This document shows, piece by piece, positions 6,474 through 12,823 of a stretch of DNA of 23,163 nt. The stretch lies in contig JAZLDO010000044.1 of the NCBI GenBank assembly GCA_045614825.1, positions 1-23,163 on the forward strand. Reading direction: 5' to 3'. A program made the translations under genes and the position numbers. Each line of letters starts with the position of its first letter. Within the stretch, counting starts at the first letter, position 1. Source of the stretch: Aphodosoma sp045614825 (GTDB lineage: Bacteria; Bacteroidota; Bacteroidia; Bacteroidales; Paludibacteraceae). The notes beneath the pieces were generated by a model that was given only the letters and a program-made list of their open reading frames with translations, was not told where the DNA came from and ran no database searches.

Positions 6474-7535
6474 TTATTTTGTGATTTCGCTTACGGTTTG
6501 GGCGAGGTTGAGGAATGCTTGACCTGTGAGACTGTGTGGGTCGAATGAGATTGGGGCTCCGGCATCGCCACTTTCGCAGATGCTTTGTACGAGTGGAATT
6601 TGTGCGAGAAGACGGATGCCTCGCTCTTCAGCCAATTGTTTGCAACCACCGTTGCCGAATATGTAGTATTTTTCGTCTGGATGTTCTGCAGGAGTGAACC
6701 ATGCCATATTTTCGACTAAGCCGAGAATAGGTACATCGATTTTGTCGGTTTGGAACATTTGGAGACCTTTGCGAGCATCGGCAAGCGCGACTTGTTGTGG
6801 TGTGCTGACTACAATGGCTCCTGTGAATTTGAGTTCTTGTACAAGAGTGAGGTGGATGTCGCTAGTGCCAGGTGGGAGGTCAACAACGAAATAGTCCAAC
6901 TCGCCCCAGTCGGCATCGTTGATGAGTTGTTTCACAGCATTAGAAGCCATACCTCCACGCCATATAAGCGCATTATCAGGGTCAACAAAGAAGCCGATAG
7001 AGAGGATTTTGATGCCGTACTGCTCGATAGGTTGAATGATATGGCGACCATCTTCGGCAAGACGAGCAGTAGGCTGTGCATCTTCGATACCAAACATTTT
7101 AGGCACAGAAGGACCGAAGATGTCGGCGTCGAGAAGACCTACTTTGTAGCCAAGATTGCAGAGCGACATGGCAAGATTGGCGGCTACGGTAGATTTGCCT
7201 ACGCCACCTTTGCCCGACGATACGGCGATAATGTTTTTAACGTTTTCCATCGAGTTAGTCTCCTTTTTAGGAGCTACGTATGGAGTTTTGATAGCGATGT
7301 TGCCCACGATTTCTACCTCAGGACCGATATATGTGAGGATAGCTTGTTCGGCAGCTTTTACGAGCGATTTAGCAAATGGGTCGTTTGCTTTTTGAAAGAT
7401 GATAGAGAACGACACTTTGTTGCCTTCTATGCGAATGTCGTCTTCGACCATACCCGACTCGACAATGTTTTTGCCAGTGCCAGGATAGCGCACATGTGTT
7501 AGTGCTTCGAGAATTAGGTTTGGATAGAGAGTCAT
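6474..7535 (-). CDS. mrp: Mrp/ApbC-type iron-sulfur cluster carrier ATPase
   Basis: 353 residues. Mrp/NBP35-family P-loop ATPases hold and transfer Fe-S clusters in the cytoplasm. An N-terminal MIP18/DUF59 domain (about 5-85) is followed by the ParA-like ATPase with the deviant Walker A GKGGVGKST (108-116) and later VVDLPPGTSDIHLT. The CxxC pair that binds the bridging cluster in E. coli Mrp is not present: the equivalent stretch reads ENMAWFTPAEHPDEKYY and has no cysteine. The frame extends to a GTG at 7550, but that codon lies inside an AATTCACA repeat, so the ATG at 7535 (MTLYPNLILEAL) is chosen. It is the last gene of the minus-strand chain and may be read with sppA. Confidence 0.93.
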   Translation of the reverse strand: MTLYPNLILEALTHVRYPGTGKNIVESGMVEDDIRIEGNKVSFSIIFQKANDPFAKSLVKAAEQAILTYIGPEVEIVGNIAIKTPYVAPKKETNSMENVKNIIAVSSGKGGVGKSTVAANLAMSLCNLGYKVGLLDADIFGPSVPKMFGIEDAQPTARLAEDGRHIIQPIEQYGIKILSIGFFVDPDNALIWRGGMASNAVKQLINDADWGELDYFVVDLPPGTSDIHLTLVQELKFTGAIVVSTPQQVALADARKGLQMFQTDKIDVPILGLVENMAWFTPAEHPDEKYYIFGNGGCKQLAEERGIRLLAQIPLVQSICESGDAGAPISFDPHSLTGQAFLNLAQTVSEITK

Positions 7536-7540
7536 ATTTA

Positions 7541-7656
7541 TTAAATTCACAATTCACAATGCATAATTCACAATTTTATTACCTAATACAATTTTTTTAG
7601 TTTTTTAAGGTAGAATAATTGTGTATTTTGCATTGAGCATTTTGCATTGATTAAAG
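7541..7656. repeat. Short-word repeats between sppA and mrp
   Basis: AATTCACAATTCACAATGC followed by AATTCACAA lies just before the mrp start. On the other side GCATTGAGCATTTTGCATTG runs into the sppA stop codon. Both are near-tandem repeats of 7-8 base words related to the arrays before pyrG and at the end of porW. Confidence 0.65.
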
Positions 7657-9402
7657 TTCTACGCGGTAAGGCATGATTGCTTGGGCGCCTTGTGGAATGA
7701 GGAGTGAGGAATGAGGAGTGAGGAATGAGAGTTCTGAGTTTGAGAGTTTTGATTTGAGAAGGATGGTTGTGAGACTCTCGCCTGTGAGGTCTTCGAGGAG
7801 TTGGGTGAAGGCGTGTTTTTGTTTTGGGTATTCGGCAACGGCATAGTTGTCGGTTAGACCAGCTTTTGTGGCAGCAATGGCGATAGCTTCGTTTAATCCG
7901 CCGAGAACGTCAACGAGTCCGAGCTCGAGAGCATCGGCACCAGTCCATACACGACCTTCGGCTACGCGCTTGATGTCGTCGTTAGAGGTGTTGCGGCCTT
8001 CGGCACAACGAGAGATGAATAGTTCGTAGCCTCGGTTGATATAGTTTTGAAGTATGACGCGCTCAGAGGTAGTCATTGGGCGCATAGTGTTACCAAAATC
8101 GGAGAGTTCGTTAGTTTTGACAGTGCTGAAGTTGATACCGAGTTTGTCGGTTACTCCAGCAAAATTAGGGAACATGCCGAAAATGCCGATAGAGCCAGTG
8201 AGTGTAGTAGGCTGAGCAACAATAGTGTCGGCAATGCAACTCATGTAGTAGCCTCCCGAAGCAGCATAGTCGGACATAGAGACGATGAGAGGCTTTTTAG
8301 TGCGGAGTTGTTTGGCAGCAAACCACATTTGTTCAGAGCCAAAAGCACTACCACCAGGCGAGTTGACGCGAAGGACAACGGCTTTGACATCATCGTTGTC
8401 GGCAAGGCGATTGAGTTCTCTGACAATTTTTTCGCTATTCATTTCGCCTTCGGCACCAGAGTCGATGTCGCCAACGGCGTAGAGGACAGCCACTTTGTTC
8501 ATAGAGAATTTGTCGGTAGAAGGGACCGATTTCATCTGTTTAAGAGAGACTGATGTAGCATCTTCGCCAAATTGTTTTTCGAGGAAAGTGGTCATTTCGT
8601 TGCGATATTTAAGTCCGTCGATTAAGCCAAGTTGTACGATGTCAGCTGGTTCGCCAAACAACATACCTTCGTTGACAAAGCGATTAACATCGTCGGCAGA
8701 TATAGAGCGAGAAACTGTGATGTCGGCAATCATTTCAGACCAGATGCCATTGAGCATTTTCTCGTTTTGGAGGCGGTTAGGTTCGCTGATTTCGTCGAGG
8801 ATATAAGGTTCGACAGCACTTTTGAATGTGCCGACCTTGAAGATTTCCATTTTCACGCCAAGTTTGTCGAGAGCTTTGCGGAAGAATGGTATTTGAGTAG
8901 CCATACCGACTAAACCAATAGTGCCTTGAGGATTGAGAAACATAGTGTCGGCAACGGATGCAACCCAGTAGGCAGCTTGCGAGTAGTTGTCGCCATAGGC
9001 ATAGATTGGTTTGCCAGACTCTGCCTTGAAATTCTCGAGAAGCGAGCGTAACTCTTGGGCCGAAGCTGGAGATGCAGATAGAGAGCCGCAGTTGAGATAT
9101 ACGCCTTTGATTTGGTCGGAAGCGACAGCTTTGTCGAGCGCAGAGCGGATGTCGTTGAGACCAAGTGGGGTAGGCTCGTCATTGATTTGAGCGAGGAGGT
9201 ATTCGAGACCGTCTTCGTTGACGCGTTCGGTGAGCGAACCGGTGAGGTTGATTTTGAGTACAGAATTGTCTTGTAATGTGGTTTCGGTTGAGCCGATAGA
9301 TGCAATGGCTCCGAGCATTGCGATAGATACGATGCCTGATACGACAGAGAAAAGTATTAGTGCAACGAATACGGCAAGAGTGGTTTTTAAGAAATTTTTC
9401 AT
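7651..9402 (-). CDS. sppA: Signal peptide peptidase SppA (67K type, family S49)
   Basis: 583 residues with two tandem S49 domains. SppA is a membrane-bound serine protease that degrades released signal peptides. One N-terminal membrane helix (about 8-33). The catalytic Lys is K194 in GTFKSAVEP of the first domain and the nucleophile is S382 in YAASGGYY of the second, the same cross-domain dyad layout as E. coli SppA. Near the C-terminus residues about 554-572 (containing SFLTPHSSLLIP) are encoded by a repeat of the word GAATGAGGAGTGAG and are not part of the family's conserved core; the frame then resumes to IMPYRVEL. The gene lies 79 bases after the thioesterase and 115 before mrp, a likely operon. 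Confidence 0.95.
   Translation of the reverse strand: MKNFLKTTLAVFVALILFSVVSGIVSIAMLGAIASIGSTETTLQDNSVLKINLTGSLTERVNEDGLEYLLAQINDEPTPLGLNDIRSALDKAVASDQIKGVYLNCGSLSASPASAQELRSLLENFKAESGKPIYAYGDNYSQAAYWVASVADTMFLNPQGTIGLVGMATQIPFFRKALDKLGVKMEIFKVGTFKSAVEPYILDEISEPNRLQNEKMLNGIWSEMIADITVSRSISADDVNRFVNEGMLFGEPADIVQLGLIDGLKYRNEMTTFLEKQFGEDATSVSLKQMKSVPSTDKFSMNKVAVLYAVGDIDSGAEGEMNSEKIVRELNRLADNDDVKAVVLRVNSPGGSAFGSEQMWFAAKQLRTKKPLIVSMSDYAASGGYYMSCIADTIVAQPTTLTGSIGIFGMFPNFAGVTDKLGINFSTVKTNELSDFGNTMRPMTTSERVILQNYINRGYELFISRCAEGRNTSNDDIKRVAEGRVWTGADALELGLVDVLGGLNEAIAIAATKAGLTDNYAVAEYPKQKHAFTQLLEDLTGESLTTILLKSKLSNSELSFLTPHSSLLIPQGAQAIMPYRVEL
7694..7731 (-). repeat. GAATGAGGAGTGAG repeat inside sppA
   Basis: About 2.6 near-copies of the 14-base word GAATGAGGAGTGAG (plus-strand reading), in frame in the sppA coding sequence, encoding SFLTPHSSLLIP. 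A second copy is in frame in the M16 peptidase gene (11587-11622). Confidence 0.85.
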
Positions 9403-9481
9403 ATTACTTAGAATTTATTTTTTAGACATGAGAATATGTTCTTGGTTAGGGGTGGCAGACCCAGTCCATTGTCTGTTGACT

Positions 9482-9880
9482 TTATTTATTGGTGATTTTT
9501 TGGATGAAATCGTCGAGGAGTTCGCAATGTTTGAGGCGGCCATGATCGAGACAAACGCAGTCGAAACGTCCGATATTGCAGAGCTTGCGATCAGGGAGAC
9601 GATAGATTTTTTGAATGAATACATATTTTATGCCCTCTTGACGGAAGTCGAGTTCGCTGACGAAAGAGTCGCCCGAACGGAGTGGAAATTTGTATGACAT
9701 TTCGACGCGAGCCACGACGAAGTCGATTTGTTGGTCGTGGAGGGCGGCGAAACTGATGTTGTTTTCGATGAGAAACTCGTGGCGAGTGTGCTCATAATAG
9801 TGTTGATAGTTGGCATTGTTGACGATACCTTGTAGGTCGCATTCGTAGTCGCGTACGCGGAATTCTAGAGAGTATAGCAT
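9482..9880 (-). CDS. Acyl-CoA thioesterase, hotdog fold (YbgC/4-HBT type)
   Basis: 132 residues, typical for a single hotdog domain. Members hydrolyse acyl-CoA thioesters in the cytoplasm. The family signature is at the N-terminus: RDYECDLQGIVNNANYQHYYE, with D15 as the expected catalytic Asp followed by the helix region. Substrate cannot be assigned. The gene sits between the O-methyltransferase (element E3 in the gap) and sppA (79-base gap, probably co-transcribed). Start at the ATG at 9880, 14 bases from the outer arm of E3. Confidence 0.88.
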   Translation of the reverse strand: MLYSLEFRVRDYECDLQGIVNNANYQHYYEHTRHEFLIENNISFAALHDQQIDFVVARVEMSYKFPLRSGDSFVSELDFRQEGIKYVFIQKIYRLPDRKLCNIGRFDCVCLDHGRLKHCELLDDFIQKITNK

Positions 9881-9893
9881 AGAGATTTTTTTT

Positions 9894-10105
9894 TTAACAA
9901 AAGTACATATTTTCTTTTTTTGTTTGAGAGTTATATTATTAGTTTGATAGATTTAAAATTATGTGATATTTGCAAGTTTTCTTTAAGTACATGCCTTGAA
10001 ACTAATATGATTTAGTTTGTATAAAAAAATAATTTATTCCTTTGAAAATTAGAAAATACGCACTAAATGTGTAAGACAATATAATATAATTTGTACTTAT
10101 GTTAA
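9894..10105 (-). repeat. Intergenic nested inverted-repeat element E3 (AAGTACA family)
   Basis: 212 bp between the O-methyltransferase and the thioesterase. Outer arms: TTAACAAAAGTACA (9894-9907) and TGTACTTATGTTAA (10092-10105). Inner arms: TTTAAGTACATGCC (9982-9995) and a decayed TTTGTATAAAAAAA (10017-10030). The right outer arm overlaps the O-methyltransferase stop codon (10102-10104). Minus-strand reading of the left arm gives TACTTTTG, which also fits a -7 box 13 bases before the thioesterase ATG. Confidence 0.8.
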
Positions 10106-10776
10106 TTTTTGATTCTGATAAGTGTTAGTCCATCGCGCAAAGGTAATATCACTTTTTCGACGCGCGAATCGTTGGCAATGAAGTCATTAAAGGCCTTGAT
10201 TGCGATGGTTTGGTGGTCGTTGTGGGCTGGGTTGTCGATGAGGACTTTGCCATCCCAAAGGGTGTTGTCGGCAAGAATGATGCCACCTGGATTCATGCGA
10301 GGAAGGAGCATATCGTAGTATTGTTGATAGAGGCGTTTGTCGGCATCGATGAATGCGAGGTCAAAAGTGCCTTCGATTTGTGGTATGATGTCGACGGCAT
10401 TGCCTATGTGGAGGTGGACCTTGTTGCCGTGAGGAGCAGATTGGAGTTGCTCGCGGATGAAGTCTTCGAGTTCGTCGTCGATTTCGATAGTATGTAACTC
10501 TCCATCAGCGGGTAAGCCTTCAGCCATACAAAGAGCAGAATAGCCAGAGTAGGTGCCAAGCTCGATGATACGGCGCGAGCGAGTCATTTCGACGATGAGT
10601 TTGAGTATGCGGCCTTGCAAGTGGCCCGACATCATGCGAGGATTGATCATCTGAAGATGAGTTTCGCGCACTACGTTGTCGAGGTATTCGGGCTGACGCT
10701 CAGAGTGTTGCTCGATGTATTCGTCGATTTGACGATTAGGGTCTTGGGCGTATTTTTCGGCTTGGGATAGTTTCAT
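10102..10776 (-). CDS. SAM-dependent O-methyltransferase (caffeoyl-CoA OMT family)
   Basis: 224 residues, matching the Methyltransf_3 family length. Motif I for SAM binding is ELGTYSGYS (72-80), the acidic ribose-binding residues are in HTIEID (95-100), FIDADK (142-147) is the metal/substrate strand, and ADNTLWDGKV (169-178) carries the further metal ligands. Bacterial members methylate catechol-type or other hydroxyl groups; the natural substrate is unknown. It is bounded on both sides by AAGTACA elements (E3 downstream overlapping its stop, E4 upstream), so it seems to be insulated or regulated as a separate unit within the minus-strand chain. Confidence 0.93.
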   Translation of the reverse strand: MKLSQAEKYAQDPNRQIDEYIEQHSERQPEYLDNVVRETHLQMINPRMMSGHLQGRILKLIVEMTRSRRIIELGTYSGYSALCMAEGLPADGELHTIEIDDELEDFIREQLQSAPHGNKVHLHIGNAVDIIPQIEGTFDLAFIDADKRLYQQYYDMLLPRMNPGGIILADNTLWDGKVLIDNPAHNDHQTIAIKAFNDFIANDSRVEKVILPLRDGLTLIRIKN

Positions 10777-10790
10777 TTTTTTTATTTAAA

Positions 10791-11006
10791 TTTAAACAGA
10801 AGTACACAATTAATTTACTGGTTTACAAATTATAATTTGTATTTTGTTTTTTTATCGGGATAATATATTTTTTTAAGTACAAGTTTGATTATTTATCCCT
10901 ACAATATGATTCAGGATATGTATTAAAAAAACAATATCAGCTAGCAGAAACTAAATAAAACAACTAAACCATTTTATCCAATAACTATATTTTGTACTTT
11001 TGTTAA
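10791..11006 (-). repeat. Intergenic nested inverted-repeat element E4 (AAGTACA family)
   Basis: 216 bp between the M16 peptidase and the O-methyltransferase. Outer arms: TTTAAACAGAAGTACA (10791-10806) and TGTACTTTTGTTAA (10993-11006). Inner arms: TTTTAAGTACAAG (10871-10883) and a decayed ATGTATTAAAAAA (about 10918-10930). The right arm ends 5 bases from the M16 stop codon; the left arm begins 15 bases before the O-methyltransferase ATG. Confidence 0.78.
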
Positions 11007-11011
11007 GAAAA

Positions 11012-12298
11012 TTATTCTGTATATATGAGTGAGCTTAGTTGGTCGGGGTTAAAGATGCGTTGGGCGAGCGATTGTAGGTCGGATGGGGTGAGTGAGTCGA
11101 TGAATTGGAAATGCTCGCTGTCGGGTTTTAGTTCGATGCCATGGAGGTAGGCTTTGCTGAGTCCGAGGATGAGGTTCTCTTTGTTTTGATTGCCGATGAG
11201 CACTTGTCCGCGGAGTTGGCGTTTGGCTGTGGTTAACTGATTGTCGTTGAGCGGAGTATTTTGTAATATGTCGAGCTGTTGCATGCAGAGGCGTTTTGCC
11301 TTTGTGAGATTGCGAGGGTCGCACCCGAAGTAGATATTCCATACGCCAGTGTCGGTGTAGTTGGTTACGTTGCTTTCGATTGTATAGCAGAGACCATTGC
11401 GCTCGCGGAGTGCGAGATTGAGGCGCGAACTCATGTTGGGACCTCCGAGTATGTTGTTAAGTAGGAGCATAGTAAGTCGCTCGTCGGAGGTCATGCTGAT
11501 GGCTCGATTGCCTATTATGCAGTGGGCTTGGTAGGTGTGGCGAGGGGTGGTGCGATGAGCAGGGGTGTAGGGTTGAGGGGATTGGCGATGAGTGAGGAAT
11601 GAGGAGTGAGGAGTGAGGAATTCTTGCATACCCCTCTGGTCTTCGACCATCTCCCCTAACTTAGGGGAGAATTTAGTGGTAGTGAAATATTTTTCAATCT
11701 TTTTTACGAGCCAATCGAATTTGATGTTGCCCATGACAAAGATGACCATGTGGTCGGAGGTGTAGTTGCGATGAACGAATTTGCGCACTTTTTCGGACGA
11801 GAAAGATTCGAGGCTCTGTTCGGTGCCGAGAATATTGCGACCGATTGGGTCGTGAGGGAATAGTAGTTCTTCGAATTCGTCGTAGATTAGTTCAGATGGT
11901 GAGTCGTTATAACTTTGGATTTCGTCGAGCACTACGTCGCGTTCTTTTTCGATTTCGTTTTCGGGGAATGTGGAATTGAGCACTACATCAGCAAGAAGTT
12001 CGAGTGCGCGATCGGTATATTCATTAGGCACAGTGGCATATATATATGTCTCTTCTTTGGTGGTATAGGCATCGAGTTGTCCGCCAATGCTCTCAAGACG
12101 GTTGATAATATGCCAAGAGCGGCGGCGTTTGGTGCCCTTAAATAGTAAGTGTTCAACGAAATGAGCCATACCACTCTCGTCGGGGAGTTCGTCGCGCGTG
12201 CCAGCATCAACAGCTACGCCTACATAGGTAATTGGCATAGTGTCAGGTAGATGCAAGATGCGAATACCGTTGCTGAGAGTGTGAATATTGTGTGCCAT
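11012..12298 (-). CDS. M16-family zinc metallopeptidase (processing peptidase-like)
   Basis: 428 residues from the ATG at 12298 (MAHNIHTLSNGIRILH). The inverted zinc motif HFVEH (46-50) is followed 76 residues later by E126 in VLDE, the third ligand spacing of M16 enzymes; ILGGPNMSSRLN (283-294) and REKRGLCY-like RERNGLCYTIES begin the second domain. Members degrade or process peptides; Bacteroidetes copies are often single-chain homologues of mitochondrial processing peptidase. A longer frame to 12346 exists but its first 16 codons are a TATAGAGTA-type repeat and lie at or upstream of the predicted transcription start. Residues about 210-236 come from two dispersed repeats inserted in frame between the two domains. 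Confidence 0.92.
   Translation of the reverse strand: MAHNIHTLSNGIRILHLPDTMPITYVGVAVDAGTRDELPDESGMAHFVEHLLFKGTKRRRSWHIINRLESIGGQLDAYTTKEETYIYATVPNEYTDRALELLADVVLNSTFPENEIEKERDVVLDEIQSYNDSPSELIYDEFEELLFPHDPIGRNILGTEQSLESFSSEKVRKFVHRNYTSDHMVIFVMGNIKFDWLVKKIEKYFTTTKFSPKLGEMVEDQRGMQEFLTPHSSFLTHRQSPQPYTPAHRTTPRHTYQAHCIIGNRAISMTSDERLTMLLLNNILGGPNMSSRLNLALRERNGLCYTIESNVTNYTDTGVWNIYFGCDPRNLTKAKRLCMQQLDILQNTPLNDNQLTTAKRQLRGQVLIGNQNKENLILGLSKAYLHGIELKPDSEHFQFIDSLTPSDLQSLAQRIFNPDQLSSLIYTE
11587..11667 (-). repeat. Two adjacent dispersed repeats inserted in frame in the M16 gene
   Basis: 11587-11622 is the GAATGAGGAGTGAG repeat, giving EFLTPHSSFLT. About 11630-11667 is a hairpin repeat with GGTC-ttc-GACC and the perfect inverted repeat TCTCCCCTAA-C-TTAGGGGAGA, giving FSPKLGEMVEDQRGM. 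Together they add roughly 27 residues at a domain boundary without breaking the frame. Confidence 0.8.
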
Positions 12299-12340
12299 TG
12301 GAATGTATAGTGTATAGAGTATATAGTTTAGAGTATAGAG
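12299..12340 (-). repeat. Short-word repeat in the M16 peptidase leader
   Basis: Near-tandem words of the type TATAGAGTA (plus-strand reading: GTATAGTGTATAGAGTATA and so on) occupying the whole interval between the predicted transcription start and the M16 ATG. Confidence 0.7.
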
Positions 12341-12343
12341 ATG

Positions 12344-12351
12344 CAAAGATA
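12344..12351 (-). promoter_or_regulatory. -7 box for the M16 peptidase gene
   Basis: Minus-strand TATCTTTG followed by GCATC. The -33 region 20 bases upstream is only TTT. Transcription would start near 12339, downstream of the alternative upstream start codon, which supports the ATG at 12298. Confidence 0.5.
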
Positions 12352-12589
12352 CAAATTATATTTGAATTTTGAAAAGAATGTGTTTAAATAGTTTTTTGGG
12401 GTAATTGAAGGTATGGTTATCCTTCGTATATGTTTCGTATATCCTTCGTAGAAGATAGGGTGAAGGTAGGGTTATCCTATGAAGAGGGTTGCTGTTTGTT
12501 AGGGGATAGGTTGCTTGAAAGAGGGGGCGTGTTCCTCGAAAATTTGGTGTTCTCGAGGCTTATTGTTTAATGGGTTGATAATCAATGAA

Positions 12590-12684
12590 GGTTACATTTT
12601 TAAGGACGACTTTCTGTGAAAGTTTACACTTTTAAGGCGGAGTTTTTGTAAAAGTTTACATTTTTAAGGTGGAGTTTTTGGTTG
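12590..12684 (+). repeat. Three 32-bp direct repeats upstream of ATPase A
   Basis: Units aligned on TTAAGG at 12600, 12632 and 12664: exactly 32 bases apart. Consensus GTTTACATTTTTAAGG, then (C/T)GGAGTTTTTG; units 2 and 3 are nearly identical and unit 1 is diverged. Each unit has a small TTTAC/GTAAA inverted pair. There are no unique spacers, so this is not CRISPR. The third unit supplies the TTG of promoter P1. Confidence 0.85.
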
Positions 12685-12708
12685 TATGAGAAAAAAGTTG
12701 TAAATTTG
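12678..12708 (+). promoter_or_regulatory. Promoter P1 of ATPase A
   Basis: TTG (12678-12680) at the end of the third 32-bp repeat, 20 bases, TAAATTTG (12701-12708). Predicted leader of about 110 bases. Confidence 0.6.
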
Positions 12709-12763
12709 CAGACTATAATTAATTTGCGGAAATGTGCAGTACCTTGGCATAATTCAAGCATAC

Positions 12764-12803
12764 TTGGTTCTGCTTTCGGTTTGCTATATTTTTGCATGCA
12801 AAA
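12764..12803 (+). promoter_or_regulatory. Promoter P2 of ATPase A with operator-like palindrome
   Basis: TTG (12764-12766), 20 bases, TATTTTTG (12787-12794). A perfect 14-bp palindrome TTTTGCATGCAAAA (12790-12803) covers the -7 box and the expected start site, where a repressor would block initiation. The ATPase ATG follows 20 bases later. Confidence 0.55.
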
Positions 12804-12823
12804 GATAGAGGAAATATTGAATA

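Larger units (their letters stand above)
12352..12823. other. Repeat-rich divergent intergenic region before ATPase A
   Basis: About 470 bp without a credible gene. It holds a TATCCTTCGTATATG-type near-tandem repeat (12418-12450), words GGTTGCTG and GGTTGCTTGAA shared with the regions near 2110 and 18580 (12487-12520), a short CCTCGA/TCGAGG inverted repeat (12534-12559), three 32-bp direct repeats (12590-12684) and two candidate promoters for ATPase A. Confidence 0.65.

Noticed and set aside
6334..6522. Small plus-strand ORF between the tRNA and mrp
   Set aside because: It runs through a bidirectional terminator hairpin and into mrp antisense; no family features.
6750..7502. 250-codon plus-strand frame opposite mrp, and similar long antisense frames opposite pyrG, yidC and sppA
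   Set aside because: Shadows of strongly conserved genes on the other strand; translations show no recognisable domain.
9456..9475. Hairpin CAGAC/GTCTG between the thioesterase and sppA as a terminator or operator
   Set aside because: Only a 5-bp stem with a 10-base loop and no T tract; the genes are likely co-transcribed.
10893..10980. TTATCC words in element E4 as DnaA boxes
   Set aside because: They read TTATCCCTA and TTATCCAAT, not TTATCCACA, and they lie 4.5 kb from the composition switch.
12534..12559. CCTCGA/TCGAGG inverted repeat as an operator of ATPase A
   Set aside because: Six bases per arm, distant from both candidate promoters; chance level in this much sequence.
12590..12684. 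CRISPR array upstream of ATPase A
   Set aside because: Only three units, contiguous 32-bp periodicity without unique spacers, and no cas genes in the window.
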